A stretch of 64,000 bases of DNA from CAKZLS01 sp963771545 (GTDB taxonomy: Bacteria > Pseudomonadota > Alphaproteobacteria > Rhodospirillales > Defluviicoccaceae). Every line of letters begins with the position of its first letter. The first letter of the stretch is position 1. Below the pieces are notes generated by a model, which was not told the origin of the DNA, ran no database searches, and was given only the letters and a program-made list of their open reading frames with translations. Of the stretch, positions 18,045 to 27,373 are shown piece by piece. A program made the translations under genes and the position numbers. The stretch is taken from contig CAVYTX010000002.1 in NCBI GenBank assembly GCA_963771545.1, forward strand, positions 868,001 through 932,000, given 5' to 3'.

Positions 18045-18085
18045 TGGAACGGATCGATACGAACGCCAAGGGGAGGGAGGATACG

Positions 18086-19399
18086 ATGCGAACAACCGTT
18101 AAACGGAACTTGAGCATAGGAGCCCTGGTCATCACCGTGGCGCTGTCCGGTTGCGCCGATACCCGCGGTCCTGCCTCGACCCGAGACACGCCTTCCGCTC
18201 CCAACGGCGTGGGGCGTTACAAGGTGGGCAAGCCCTATCAGATCAATGGCGCCTGGTATCACCCGGCGGAGGACTTCGAATACGAGGAAGTGGGAATGGC
18301 GTCGTGGTATGGCCGGCAGTTCCACGGCAAGTCCACCGCCAACGGTGAGCTCTATGATATGAACGACATGACCGCGGCCCACCGGACGCTGCCGTTACCC
18401 AGCGTGGTCCGTGTCACCAATCTGGACAACGGCCGCACCGTCAAGCTGCGCGTCAACGACCGCGGACCGTTCGCTCGCGGACGGATCATCGATGTATCCC
18501 GGAGAGCGGCCCAGATGCTCGGCTTCAAGGAGAAGGGCGTCACACGCGTCAAAGTGGAGATTGTCGCCGACGAAAGTATGCTTCTGGCGGGACGGGGATC
18601 AAGCGGGGGCCGCCTGTCGGAACCGGTCTCCGAAGTGGGGCTGGCGCCGGATCCGGCTGTCGCCGCTCTGAATCGCGCGCAGTTGGCCGCGGCAAACGAT
18701 GGCCCGCCCAGCAGGGCCGTCAACGTGGCTTCGATTTATGCGCCGGTGTCCACGCGGAGCGCCGTGGTGGGGCCGGACCCGGCTGTCTCCGCGCTGAATC
18801 GCAAGCAGTTGGCCGCCGTTCAAGCCACTCCGCCGACCGGGGACGTCGGCATGACATCTATTTCCCCGCCGGCGCCCATGCGGAGCGCCGTGCAGGCGTC
18901 GGACCCAGCAATCTCCGCGCTGAATCGCAGGCAGTTGGCCGCGGTTCAAGCCACGCCGCCCACCCGGGCCGTCGGCATGACTCCGATTTCCCCGCCGGCG
19001 TCCGCGCGGAACGCCGTGGTGACGTCGAACCCAGCACTCTCCGCGCTGAATCGCAGGCAGTTGGCCGCGGTTCAAGCCACGCCGCCGAACAGGGCCGTCG
19101 GCGCGTCACCAATTCCCGCGCCGGCGACCGCGCGCAACGCCGTGGTGGTGCCGGTCGCGACGCCGTCGGGTACCCATACGTACATTCAAGCCGGCGCCTT
19201 TTCGGACCGGGTCAACGCTCACCGCGTGCGCTCCCGGCTGTCGGGCCTGGGCCCGGTGGAGGTGCACGCGTCGCAGGTCGGTGGGCGGGACTATTACCGG
19301 GTGCGCCTTGGGCCGCTAAAATCGGATGACCAGGCCGGCCAACTGTTGGCGGACGTTATCCGCGCCGGCTATCCGTCGTCCCGTATCGTCAGCGAGTGA
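18086..19399 (+). CDS. rlpA: RlpA-like septal lipoprotein with SPOR domain
   Basis: The 437-aa outer-membrane lipoprotein (lipobox LSGC, Cys 23) belongs to the RlpA family, whose members cleave glycan strands stripped of stem peptides. The double-psi beta-barrel domain spans about residues 65-160: GMASWYGRQFHGKSTANGE and VNDRGPFARGRIIDVS. A proline/alanine-rich linker with four 42-residue repeats precedes a C-terminal SPOR domain (THTYIQAGAFSDRVNAHRVR ... YYRVRLGP) that would target it to division septa. The start at 18086 was chosen because GGGAGGGAGG (18071-18080) is an excellent ribosome site; an ATG at 18044, overlapping the mltB stop, is the alternative. Confidence 0.9.
   Translation: MRTTVKRNLSIGALVITVALSGCADTRGPASTRDTPSAPNGVGRYKVGKPYQINGAWYHPAEDFEYEEVGMASWYGRQFHGKSTANGELYDMNDMTAAHRTLPLPSVVRVTNLDNGRTVKLRVNDRGPFARGRIIDVSRRAAQMLGFKEKGVTRVKVEIVADESMLLAGRGSSGGRLSEPVSEVGLAPDPAVAALNRAQLAAANDGPPSRAVNVASIYAPVSTRSAVVGPDPAVSALNRKQLAAVQATPPTGDVGMTSISPPAPMRSAVQASDPAISALNRRQLAAVQATPPTRAVGMTPISPPASARNAVVTSNPALSALNRRQLAAVQATPPNRAVGASPIPAPATARNAVVVPVATPSGTHTYIQAGAFSDRVNAHRVRSRLSGLGPVEVHASQVGGRDYYRVRLGPLKSDDQAGQLLADVIRAGYPSSRIVSE
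18647..19150 (+). repeat. Four 126-bp tandem repeats in the rlpA linker
   Basis: The CAGTTGGCCGC core recurs at 18680, 18806, 18932 and 19058, exactly 126 bp apart. Each unit encodes 42 residues of the type DPAVSALNRKQLAAVQATPP. The last two units are nearly identical in DNA, so copy number probably varies between strains. Confidence 0.95.
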
Positions 19400-19504
19400 G
19401 GACAGCAAGCCGGGGATCCTTCATTTTTTGGCTTTGGCGCTTTAGTGTGCGAGCCTCTTGGGTAATACCGATCGGTCTGACTACAGTGAAACAAGGAAGA
19501 AGAA

Positions 19505-20689
19505 ATGGCGGGCAGCAGGTCAATGGTTCAGCTTTCGCGTAACACGACCCTTATCTTGCCCCTGGCGGCGTTGTTGGCGTTCGTTGGTTTGGTCATCCCC
19601 GCGATCGCCTTCGAAACTTCGGCGCGGGAGGCCCTGCTCCTGGATATCTCGACCGGGACCACGCTGTTCGAGAAAAACGCGGATCAGCTTATGCCCCCGG
19701 CGTCCATGAGCAAGATGATGACGACCTACATGGTGTTCGATGGGCTGAAGAAGGGCGAGTTGAAGCTCGACGACACCTTCACGGTCAGCGCCAACGCTTG
19801 GGAGAAAGGCGGCGCCGCGAGCGGTGGCTCCACCATGTTCCTCAATCCCGGCGAGGTCGTCAAACTCGAGGATCTCATCCGAGGCATCATCATTCAGTCC
19901 GGAAACGATGCCTGTATCGTGGTCGCCGAGGGCCTGGCCGGACGCGAAGAAGCGTTTGCCGAGGAAATGACGAAAAAGGGCAAGGAAATCGGCCTACTCA
20001 ATACGACGTTCAAGAACGCTACCGGACTGCCCCACCCCGAACACTTGACCACCGCCCGCGACTTGGCGACGCTCGCGCGCCGGACGATTGAGGATTCCCC
20101 CGAATATTATAAGTACTACTCGGAAAAGGAATTCACCCACAATGGGATCCGCCAGGGAAACCGCAACCCTCTACTATACAAGGATATCGGGGCCGACGGC
20201 CTGAAGACCGGACATACTAGCGAGGCCGGCTATGGGCTCACCGCCTCGGCCAAGCAAGGCGACCGTCGCCTGATCCTCGTGCTCGGCGGTTTGCCCAGCA
20301 TGAAGTCGCGCTTCGAGGAGTCCGAGCGCATGATGTCTTGGGGTTTCCGCGAATTCGACACCTATGCCCTATTCGAGCCCGGCGAGCAGATCTCCGAGGC
20401 GGAGGTCTGGCTTGGCAAGGAGAAGACCGTGCCCTTGGTCATTCCCGAAGGCCTGAAGGTGACGCTCTCGCGCGAAGGACGCAAGGACATGCAGGTCAAG
20501 GTCGGGTATGACGGCCCCATCCGCGCGCCGATCATCGAGGGCGACTCCGTCGCCACGCTGACCATCACGGTGCCTGATATCAGCCCCATCGAGGTTCCGC
20601 TTGCCGCCGGCGCCACCGTGGAGGAAATGGGATACATGGGCAAACTCGCGGTTGCGTTGAAACAGTTCGTCTCGAGCGCTACCAACTAG
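19505..20689 (+). CDS. dacC: D-alanyl-D-alanine carboxypeptidase (PBP5/6 family)
   Basis: The 394-aa periplasmic enzyme removes the terminal D-Ala from muropeptides and limits cross-linking. It has an N-terminal hydrophobic signal (LPLAALLAFVGLVIPAIA), then the serine-peptidase triad of class C low-mass PBPs: SMSK (PPASMSKMMTTY), SGN (QSGNDACI) and KTG (GLKTGHTSEAG). A beta-rich C-terminal PBP5_C domain (VPLVIPEGLKVTL ...) and an amphipathic tail suited to membrane association follow. A good ribosome site, AAGGAAG, precedes the ATG. tmk follows 16 bp downstream. Confidence 0.94.
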   Translation: MAGSRSMVQLSRNTTLILPLAALLAFVGLVIPAIAFETSAREALLLDISTGTTLFEKNADQLMPPASMSKMMTTYMVFDGLKKGELKLDDTFTVSANAWEKGGAASGGSTMFLNPGEVVKLEDLIRGIIIQSGNDACIVVAEGLAGREEAFAEEMTKKGKEIGLLNTTFKNATGLPHPEHLTTARDLATLARRTIEDSPEYYKYYSEKEFTHNGIRQGNRNPLLYKDIGADGLKTGHTSEAGYGLTASAKQGDRRLILVLGGLPSMKSRFEESERMMSWGFREFDTYALFEPGEQISEAEVWLGKEKTVPLVIPEGLKVTLSREGRKDMQVKVGYDGPIRAPIIEGDSVATLTITVPDISPIEVPLAAGATVEEMGYMGKLAVALKQFVSSATN

Positions 20690-20705
20690 GCGTGTCGGCC
20701 GTTCG

Positions 20706-21350
20706 ATGCGGGGAAAGTTCATCACGCTCGAAGGCGGGGAGGGCGCCGGCAAGTCCACGCAGACCCGATTGCTGGCCGAGACATTCGAAAGCGCGGGCCG
20801 GCCCGTCGTCGTGACGCGGGAACCGGGCGGCGCGGCCGGCGCGGAGGAAATCCGCGCGCTGCTGGTGACCGGCGGCATCGGGCGCTGGTCACCCATGGCC
20901 GAAGCCTTGCTGCACTATGCCGCGCGCCGCGACCATCTTGACCGGACCATTCTGCCGGCGCTCGACGGGGGGGCCTGGGTCATCTGCGATCGCTTCGCCA
21001 ATTCCACGATGGCATACCAGGGCTACGGCCATGATTTGGGGCGGGATGCCGTATCGGAACTGCACCGTGTCGTCATCGGCGATTTCACTCCCGATCTAAC
21101 GCTCATCCTCGACCTGCCGGTGGACGTGGGCCTCCGCCGCGCCGGCATTCGCGCCATTATTGGGGCGGGTGGAGAGGACCGTTACGAACGCATGGGGCCC
21201 GCGTTTCATCGGCGTCTGCGGGAAGGCTTCCTCGATATCGCCCGCCTCGACCCCGGCCGGTGTGTGGTGATCGACGCCGATCGATCCATCGAAGCCGTTC
21301 ACCGGGCCGCGGTCGACGCGGTCGACGAGCGGTTGGGCGCGGATCCGTGA
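20706..21350 (+). CDS. tmk: Thymidylate kinase
   Basis: The 214-aa P-loop kinase phosphorylates dTMP to dTDP. It shows the P-loop FITLEGGEGAGKSTQ near the N-terminus, TREPGGAAGAEEIR (the DRX/dTMP-binding loop region), ICDRFANSTMAYQG, and a LID region with RYERMG. Length is typical. The stop overlaps the GTG start of holB (GTGA), so translation is coupled. Confidence 0.96.
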   Translation: MRGKFITLEGGEGAGKSTQTRLLAETFESAGRPVVVTREPGGAAGAEEIRALLVTGGIGRWSPMAEALLHYAARRDHLDRTILPALDGGAWVICDRFANSTMAYQGYGHDLGRDAVSELHRVVIGDFTPDLTLILDLPVDVGLRRAGIRAIIGAGGEDRYERMGPAFHRRLREGFLDIARLDPGRCVVIDADRSIEAVHRAAVDAVDERLGADP

Positions 21351-22504
21351 ACGATATCATTCCCGAGGGGTTGGAGCGCTATGGCTGGCCGCCGCCGCCG
21401 AGGGTGAACTGGGCGCTGACCGGGCACGCCGAGGCCGAGGGGGAGTTGCGAACGGCCTTTGAATCCGGACGTCTCGCCCACGCATGGCTGATCACCGGTC
21501 CCCGGGGGATCGGCAAGGCGACACTCGCCTTCCGGTTCGCCCGTTTCGTTCTCAACGGTGGCGCCGCGCGCGCCGAGCCGGACATGTTTGCGGGCGCCGG
21601 CGACGTGTCGTCGTCAACGTCCGGTGGCTTGTATGTGGACCCGGCGCTTCCACTGTTCCGACGCGTGGCGAGCGGAGGCCATTCGGATCTGTTCACCGTG
21701 GAACGGAGGCTGGATCCCAAGAAAGGCAAGCTTTACACTGAAATTAGAGCCGACGACATTCGCGATATCGGGCCTTTTCTGTTCACGACTCCCGCCGAGG
21801 GCGGCTGGCGCGTGGTTGTTATCGACTGCGCCGACGAGATGAACCGGCACGCGGCCAATGCGGTTTTGAAGGTGCTGGAGGAACCGCCGAACAAAGCCGT
21901 GCTGCTGTTGGTGAGCCACAACCCCGGCCGTCTGCTGGCGACCATTCGATCCCGATGCCGGAAGCTGGCGCTCAAACCCTTGAACGACGATGACGTGGCC
22001 GCGCTCGTCGCGCGTTACAAACCGGAGATCCCGTCCGCGGATGCCGGCAGATTGGCGCACCTCGCCGGCGGCAGCATCGGCTACGCGCTGGGCCTAGCCG
22101 AATTCGGCGGCCTTGCGCTGTATTCCAACCTGATCGCCCTGCTGGGCGGTTTGCCGAAGGTCGATACGGTGGCGCTGCACCGGCTGGGCGACGCCGTTGC
22201 CAAGGTCGGGTCCGACGAAACCTTCAAGACCGTCGCCGAACTCTATCGCGGCTGGCTGGCGCGTTTGATCCGCCACGCGACCGTCGGCGAGCCGGCGAAG
22301 GGCGCGTCGAACGCCCCCACGCCCGAGGAATACGCGCTGTTGCAACGTCTCGCGCCGGCCGCTACCCTTGATCGCTGGCTGGAGGTGTGGGAAAAGACCA
22401 ACGGGCTTCTAGCCCGGGTCGATAGCGCGAATATGGATCGCAAGCAGGTGTTGCTGACCCTATTTCTCGATCTGGCCGACGCTTCGCGATCCCGAAGGCG
22501 CTGA
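21347..22504 (+). CDS. holB: DNA polymerase III subunit delta'
   Basis: The 385-aa clamp-loader subunit has an AAA+ fold. Visible elements are the GPRGIGKATLAFRFARF loop, the DIRDIGPFL region, VVIDCADEMN (Walker B-like), KVLEEPPNKAVLLLVSH and IRSRCRKL (sensor/SRC motif). The GTG at 21347 overlaps the tmk stop; family members start with a similar short sequence before RYGWPPPP. This is the usual alphaproteobacterial tmk-holB-metG-tatD order. Confidence 0.95.
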   Translation: MNDIIPEGLERYGWPPPPRVNWALTGHAEAEGELRTAFESGRLAHAWLITGPRGIGKATLAFRFARFVLNGGAARAEPDMFAGAGDVSSSTSGGLYVDPALPLFRRVASGGHSDLFTVERRLDPKKGKLYTEIRADDIRDIGPFLFTTPAEGGWRVVVIDCADEMNRHAANAVLKVLEEPPNKAVLLLVSHNPGRLLATIRSRCRKLALKPLNDDDVAALVARYKPEIPSADAGRLAHLAGGSIGYALGLAEFGGLALYSNLIALLGGLPKVDTVALHRLGDAVAKVGSDETFKTVAELYRGWLARLIRHATVGEPAKGASNAPTPEEYALLQRLAPAATLDRWLEVWEKTNGLLARVDSANMDRKQVLLTLFLDLADASRSRRR

Positions 22505-22542
22505 TCGGGACCGCTCTCTCTTCCCCGCGAGGAAACCATACC

Positions 22543-24111
22543 ATGTCCGGGCGCCCGTCATACTACGTCACCACGCCCATCTATTACGTCAACGACGTTC
22601 CCCACATCGGCCACGCGTATACGACCCTGGCCTGCGACGTTCTCGCCCAATTCAAGCGCCTGGATGGTTACGACGTGAAGTTCCTGACGGGCACCGACGA
22701 ACACGGTCAGAAGGTGGACAAGGCAGCGGCGGCGGCCGGCGTCGGCCCGCGGGAATTCACCGATACCGTTTCGCAAAACTTTCGTGATCTCCTGCGGATC
22801 ATGAACTTCTCCAACGACGATTTCATCCGCACCACCGAGGAGCGCCACAAGCGCGCTTGCCAGGCGCTGTGGCATCGGTTGGTGGAGCGGGGCGAGATCT
22901 ACCTGGGCAGCTACGCCGGCTGGTACGCGGTCCGCGACGAGGCGTTCTACACCGAGACGGAGTTGGCCGAGGGGCCCGGCGGAGAAAAGCTGGCGTCGAG
23001 CGGCGCGCCGGTGGAATGGGTGGAGGAGCCCAGCTATTTCTTCCGGCTGTCGGCTTGGCAGGAGCGCCTCCTTCGATTCTACGACCAAAACCCGGGGTTC
23101 GTCCTGCCGCGCACGCGCCGCAACGAAGTGGTCAGCTTCGTCAAGGGCGGCTTGCAGGATCTGTCGGTCTCCCGGACCACGTTCAAGTGGGGCATTCCCG
23201 TACCCGGGGATCCGGATCACGTCATGTACGTGTGGCTGGACGCGCTGACCAACTACATCACCGCCATCGGCTTCCCCGAAACCGAAACCGGCGAGTTTGG
23301 CACCTATTGGCCGGCCGACCTGCACATGGTCGGAAAGGATATCCTGCGGTTTCACGCCGTGTACTGGCCGGCGTTCCTGATGGCGGCCGGTCTGAAACCG
23401 CCAAAACGGGTGTTCGCCCATGGCTGGTGGACCATCGAGGGACAGAAGATTTCCAAGGCGCTGGGCAACACCATCGACCCCATTCAGCTCGTGGACACCT
23501 ACGGCCGCGACCAGGTGCGCTATCTGTTGCTCAGGGAAGTGCCGTTCGGCAACGACGGGGATTTCTCGCACCAGGCCGCCATTGGCCGTATCAACGGCGA
23601 TCTGGCCAACGACCTCGGCAATCTGGCGCAGCGGGTGCTGTCCATGGTCGCCAAGAACTGCGGCGGGTCGGTGCCGGCTCCGGGACCCTACGATGACGAC
23701 GACCGCACCCTGCTGGGGTCATGCGAACGGCTGCTGGACGGCGTCCGTGCGTCGATGGACGAGCAGGCGTTTCACGAGGCGTTGGAGAAAATTTGGGCGG
23801 TGGTCCGGGCCGCCAACGGCTATGTGGACCGGCAGGCCCCGTGGGCGCTTCGCAAAACCGATCCGGCGCGCATGCGGACCGTGCTGTATGTGTTGAGCGA
23901 GACGATCCGCTATCTCGGCCTTCTCACGCTGCCCGTGGTTCCGGACTCGGCGGGACGCATGCTCGACCAACTGGCGGTCGGCGCCGAACACCGGACGTTC
24001 GCGTTCCTGGGCCCCGACCATGCCCTTGTTCCCGGCGCCGCGCTACCGCAACCCGAAGCGGTGTTTCCTCGCTATGTGGAGTGGGAAGCGGGGCAGGGGG
24101 AACTCGCCTGA
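22543..24111 (+). CDS. metG: Methionyl-tRNA synthetase
   Basis: The 522-aa class I synthetase charges tRNA-Met. The HIGH motif is PHIGHAYTT and the KMSKS motif reads KISKALGN. Between them, GWYAVRDEAFYTE with no Cys knuckle indicates the zinc-free MetG subtype common in alphaproteobacteria. There is no C-terminal tRNA-binding (EMAP) extension. A RBS-like GAGGAAA lies before the ATG. The stop overlaps the tatD start (TGATG). Confidence 0.96.
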   Translation: MSGRPSYYVTTPIYYVNDVPHIGHAYTTLACDVLAQFKRLDGYDVKFLTGTDEHGQKVDKAAAAAGVGPREFTDTVSQNFRDLLRIMNFSNDDFIRTTEERHKRACQALWHRLVERGEIYLGSYAGWYAVRDEAFYTETELAEGPGGEKLASSGAPVEWVEEPSYFFRLSAWQERLLRFYDQNPGFVLPRTRRNEVVSFVKGGLQDLSVSRTTFKWGIPVPGDPDHVMYVWLDALTNYITAIGFPETETGEFGTYWPADLHMVGKDILRFHAVYWPAFLMAAGLKPPKRVFAHGWWTIEGQKISKALGNTIDPIQLVDTYGRDQVRYLLLREVPFGNDGDFSHQAAIGRINGDLANDLGNLAQRVLSMVAKNCGGSVPAPGPYDDDDRTLLGSCERLLDGVRASMDEQAFHEALEKIWAVVRAANGYVDRQAPWALRKTDPARMRTVLYVLSETIRYLGLLTLPVVPDSAGRMLDQLAVGAEHRTFAFLGPDHALVPGAALPQPEAVFPRYVEWEAGQGELA

Positions 24112-24890
24112 TGCTGGTGGACAGCCATTGTCATCTGGATTTCCCGGACTTCGAGGGTGAACTGGACGCGGTGATGGGCCGCGCCCGGGACGCCGGTGTT
24201 GGAACGGCGGTGACCATCTGTACGCATGTGACGCGGTTCGACCGCGTTCTGGCCATCGCCGAGCGGTTCGACAACGTCTTTTGCACGGTGGGCATTCATC
24301 CTCACGAGGCGGCCAGCGAGCCGGAAGTGACCGCCGAGAACCTGATCCGGTTGGCCGAGCACCCCAAGGTGGTCGGTATCGGCGAAACCGGCCTCGACTA
24401 TTTCTATGAGCACAGTCCGCGCGCGGCTCAGCAAAAGAGCTTCCGCGCCCACATCGGGGCCGCCCGGGAGACGGGATTGCCGCTGGTGGTGCATAGCCGC
24501 GAGGCCGACGTGGACATGGCCCGCATCCTGACCGAGGAACAGATCGCGGGACGTTTCAGCGGTGTCTTGCATTGTTTCAGTTCGTCGCGATCATTGGCGG
24601 AAACGGCGCTGAGTTTGGGCCTCTATATTTCGCTTTCCGGGATCGTCACCTTTAAGAAAGCGGCGGACCTGCGCGAAACCGCGCGCGCTCTGCCGCTGGA
24701 CCGCGTGCTCGTGGAAACGGATTCTCCCTATCTGGCCCCGGTTCCCAAGCGCGGTAAGCGCAACGAGCCCGCGTTCGTCGCGCACACGGCCGCCGAACTG
24801 GCGAAACTCCGCGGCATGAACCCACGGGACTTGATATCCGCCACTACCGATAATTTCTTCGACCTGTTCACCAAGGCCAGGCGGCCCTAA
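24111..24890 (+). CDS. tatD: TatD-family deoxyribonuclease
   Basis: The 259-aa TIM-barrel metal-dependent hydrolase carries the family metal ligands DSHCHLD (N-terminus), GIHPHEA, GIGETGLDYFY, HSREA, LHCFSSS and the C-terminal ETDSPYLAP. TatD enzymes act as 3'-5' exonucleases in DNA repair and quality control. The ATG overlaps the metG stop by one base; its own stop overlaps the ATG of the next gene (TAATGG). Confidence 0.95.
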   Translation: MLVDSHCHLDFPDFEGELDAVMGRARDAGVGTAVTICTHVTRFDRVLAIAERFDNVFCTVGIHPHEAASEPEVTAENLIRLAEHPKVVGIGETGLDYFYEHSPRAAQQKSFRAHIGAARETGLPLVVHSREADVDMARILTEEQIAGRFSGVLHCFSSSRSLAETALSLGLYISLSGIVTFKKAADLRETARALPLDRVLVETDSPYLAPVPKRGKRNEPAFVAHTAAELAKLRGMNPRDLISATTDNFFDLFTKARRP

Positions 24891-25676
24891 TGGCATCGAT
24901 CAAGGTGCGAATTCTCGGATCGGGTGGATCGGGCGGCACCCCGACCATCGACGGTGGGTGGGGCCAGTGCGATCCGGACAATCCCAGAAACCGGCGGACG
25001 CGGCCGGCGATTTTGGTGGAATCCGAAGATACCCGACTTCTCGTGGACACGCCGCCGGATTTGCGCGATCAACTGCTGGCGGCGGGCGTCTCGACGCTGA
25101 CCGCCTTGCTGTACACCCATTCGCACGCCGATCACGTCCACGGAATCGACGATCTCAGGGCCATCAACCGGGCCCTCGACGCGCCGCTGGACGTGTACAC
25201 CGACCGGACCACGCTGGACGCCATCCGGCGGCGGTTCCCCTACGTGTTCGAGCCGCTGAACGAGGGCGCGCGGTTCTATTACAAACCCACGCTGAACTCC
25301 GCACATGATCGGCAACGGCAATTCGTGGACCATCGGGCGCATCCAGGTGACCGCCTTCGAACAGCATCACGGATTCAGCAAGACACTCGGATTTCGCCTC
25401 GGATCCGTGGGCTACACCACCGATGTGGTGGATCTTTCGGAGGAGGCGTTTTCACGGCTTCGCGGGATCGATACCTGGATCATCGGCACGCTGACCGATC
25501 GTCCGCATCCGACGCACTGTGACGTGGACAAAGCGCTTGGGTGGGTCCGCAGGATCAAACCGCGGCAGGCTGTTTTGAGTCATCTTGGCGAAGGTCTGGA
25601 TTACGCAACGCTCGCGGCGCGCTTGCCGGACGGCGTCGAGCCTGCCTATGACGGCATGATTCTGGAAGCGGAATAG
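24890..25676 (+). pseudogene. MBL-fold hydrolase (PhnP-like), frameshifted
   Basis: Two adjacent frames together encode one metallo-beta-lactamase-fold hydrolase of about 260 aa. The first half (from 24890) has ILGSGGSGGTPTIDGGWG and the zinc motif THSHADHVHGIDDL; the second half (from about 25296) has GNGNSWTIGRIQVTAFEQHHG, a late Asp and SHLGEGLDY. The break is precise: dropping one A at 25295/25296 turns CTGAACTCC into CTGACTCC, which joins the frames and restores the family reading T-L-T-P-H-M-I-G. So either a one-base insertion inactivated the gene recently or it is a sequencing error. PhnP relatives hydrolyse cyclic phosphodiesters; the exact substrate is unknown. Confidence 0.88.
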
Positions 25677-25799
25677 GCCGTGAAGAAATCGGAAAACCGT
25701 TCAATGCTCGCTGCAACGACGCACCGCATCACTCTGTTATATAATCAATGATATATATTTTCCATAATACATGTTATGCGACAAATAGGTATAGCCGTC

Positions 25800-26618
25800 A
25801 TGCCTGAGCCCGTCGAACGCCTGCTCGAGATCATGGCGCTGCTGCGCGATCCGGAGCATGGGTGTCCGTGGGATGTGGAACAGAGTTTCGCGACCATCGC
25901 CCCTCACACCATCGAGGAAGCCTACGAGGTCGCCGACGCCATCGACCGCCGGGATCTCGACGCGCTCAAGGACGAACTAGGAGACCTTCTTCTGCAGGTC
26001 GTGTTTCACGCCCAAATGGCGAGCGAACTCGGCGCGTTCCAATTCGGCGATGTCGTCGAGGCCATCTGCGACAAGCTGGTTCGCCGCCATCCCCACGTGT
26101 TCGGAGACGCAAAAATAGACCACGCCGCCGCGCAGACCATGGCCTGGGAACAGCAAAAGGCGGCGGAGCGCCAGGCCAGAACCACGAATCCGGAAGCCCC
26201 GGCCGCTGCGGTTTCCGCTCTCGACGGGGTTCTCGGCGCCCTTCCCGCCCTGACCCGCGCGTGGAAGCTCCAGCAACGCGCGGCGTTGGTGGGTTTCGAT
26301 TGGCCGGACGCCCGGTCGGCTTTCGCGAAGCTGACGGAGGAAACCGGCGAGCTGGCGGCGGAAATGGACGCCGGCGCCGGTTATGAACGGCTGGAGGACG
26401 AACTCGGCGATCTCTTGTTCACCTGCGTCAACTTGGCGCGGAAACTGGATGTGACCCCCGAAACCGCCCTTCGCCGAGCCAACTCCAAGTTCGAGCGCCG
26501 CTTCCGCAAGATCGAGACCCTGCTCGCGCGAGACTCGAAACGACGGCCCGAAAACGCAAGTTTGGACGAACTGGAAGCCCTGTGGCTGCGCGCCAAGGAC
26601 TCCGAACGGTCCGGCTGA
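25800..26618 (+). CDS. mazG: Nucleoside triphosphate pyrophosphohydrolase MazG
   Basis: The 272-aa enzyme hydrolyses NTPs and dNTPs to the monophosphates and PPi. It has two MazG domains, each with the EExxE...ExxD metal-binding pattern: IEEAYEVADAI...DELGDLLLQV near residue 40 and TEETGELAAEM...DELGDLLFTCV near residue 180. The start at 25800 (MPEPVERLLEIMA) matches the family; an in-frame ATG at 25776 adds eight unlikely residues. Upstream, 25735-25775 is very AT-rich and probably holds the promoter. Confidence 0.94.
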   Translation: MPEPVERLLEIMALLRDPEHGCPWDVEQSFATIAPHTIEEAYEVADAIDRRDLDALKDELGDLLLQVVFHAQMASELGAFQFGDVVEAICDKLVRRHPHVFGDAKIDHAAAQTMAWEQQKAAERQARTTNPEAPAAAVSALDGVLGALPALTRAWKLQQRAALVGFDWPDARSAFAKLTEETGELAAEMDAGAGYERLEDELGDLLFTCVNLARKLDVTPETALRRANSKFERRFRKIETLLARDSKRRPENASLDELEALWLRAKDSERSG

Positions 26619-26718
26619 CAGCCTGCATCCTCGCCGCCGTTAGCAAACCGTTAGGCATTTTCCGCCTATCGTCGTGACGACCCAACATCGACATCGATCC
26701 GCACGACGGAACCGCCGC

Positions 26719-27342
26719 ATGACCGCCTCCCGTAAAATAAAATATGTCGTTTCAGCATGTTGCGGAGCGTTACTCGTTTTTACGTTGAGCGGGTGCTACG
26801 TTCCGCTGCAATTCGACGCGGACGTGGTCATCAATCGTACCGGACACTTCGAGATGGCGTTCGACGGCGAGGTCGTCTGGGCGCCGTTATACGACAAGCT
26901 TCGCCGGGGTCAAATCGATGGCGCGGAGGAACAGGAAACGGTCGAGATAATCGAGAAAGACCTCGGGCGCGACCGGGGGTTCAACGAAATCGACTACCAG
27001 CGTCACGGAAAATTCAAGGTCAGGTGGCACAAGGCCGGCGACCTGTTGCGCAGCAAGATGATCAGTTTCATCCGCAGGAACGAAAAGCTTTTGACCCTGA
27101 AATACGTCAAGGATACCGGTGAAATCTCCCTAACTGGCACCTCATTGTCCCGGAAACAGGCGAAGCGCCTCACCGACCGGGGTCTCGAAATGGCCGGCAC
27201 GCTCACGGTTCGGACCGATGCCCGGGTGGTCCGTCACAACGCCACCTCCGTGGTGGAGGACGGCATGAGCTGGTACACCTACACATGGCGGCTGCAAAGC
27301 GCGTACGACCCGACGCCCAACCTGGTGATCGCCATCTACTGA
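26719..27342 (+). CDS. Conserved lipoprotein, function unknown
   Basis: The 207-aa protein has a lipoprotein signal: basic start, hydrophobic stretch, then LSGC. The mature part has alternating beta-like segments (FDADVVINRTGHFEMAFDGEVVW ... VRTDARVVRHNATSV ... MSWYTYTWRL) and a charged central helix region. The start was set at the ATG 26719, giving a standard signal; the longer frame to 26674 adds Arg-rich residues. I do not recognise a named family. It is convergent with pgm. Confidence 0.7.
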   Translation: MTASRKIKYVVSACCGALLVFTLSGCYVPLQFDADVVINRTGHFEMAFDGEVVWAPLYDKLRRGQIDGAEEQETVEIIEKDLGRDRGFNEIDYQRHGKFKVRWHKAGDLLRSKMISFIRRNEKLLTLKYVKDTGEISLTGTSLSRKQAKRLTDRGLEMAGTLTVRTDARVVRHNATSVVEDGMSWYTYTWRLQSAYDPTPNLVIAIY

Positions 27343-27373
27343 TCCGAGGAGCGCCCTCGCCCATTGATCAGAT

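Noticed and set aside
18647..19150. Second regular repeat array considered as CRISPR or VNTR
   Set aside because: Units are in-frame 42-codon repeats of the rlpA linker without spacers.
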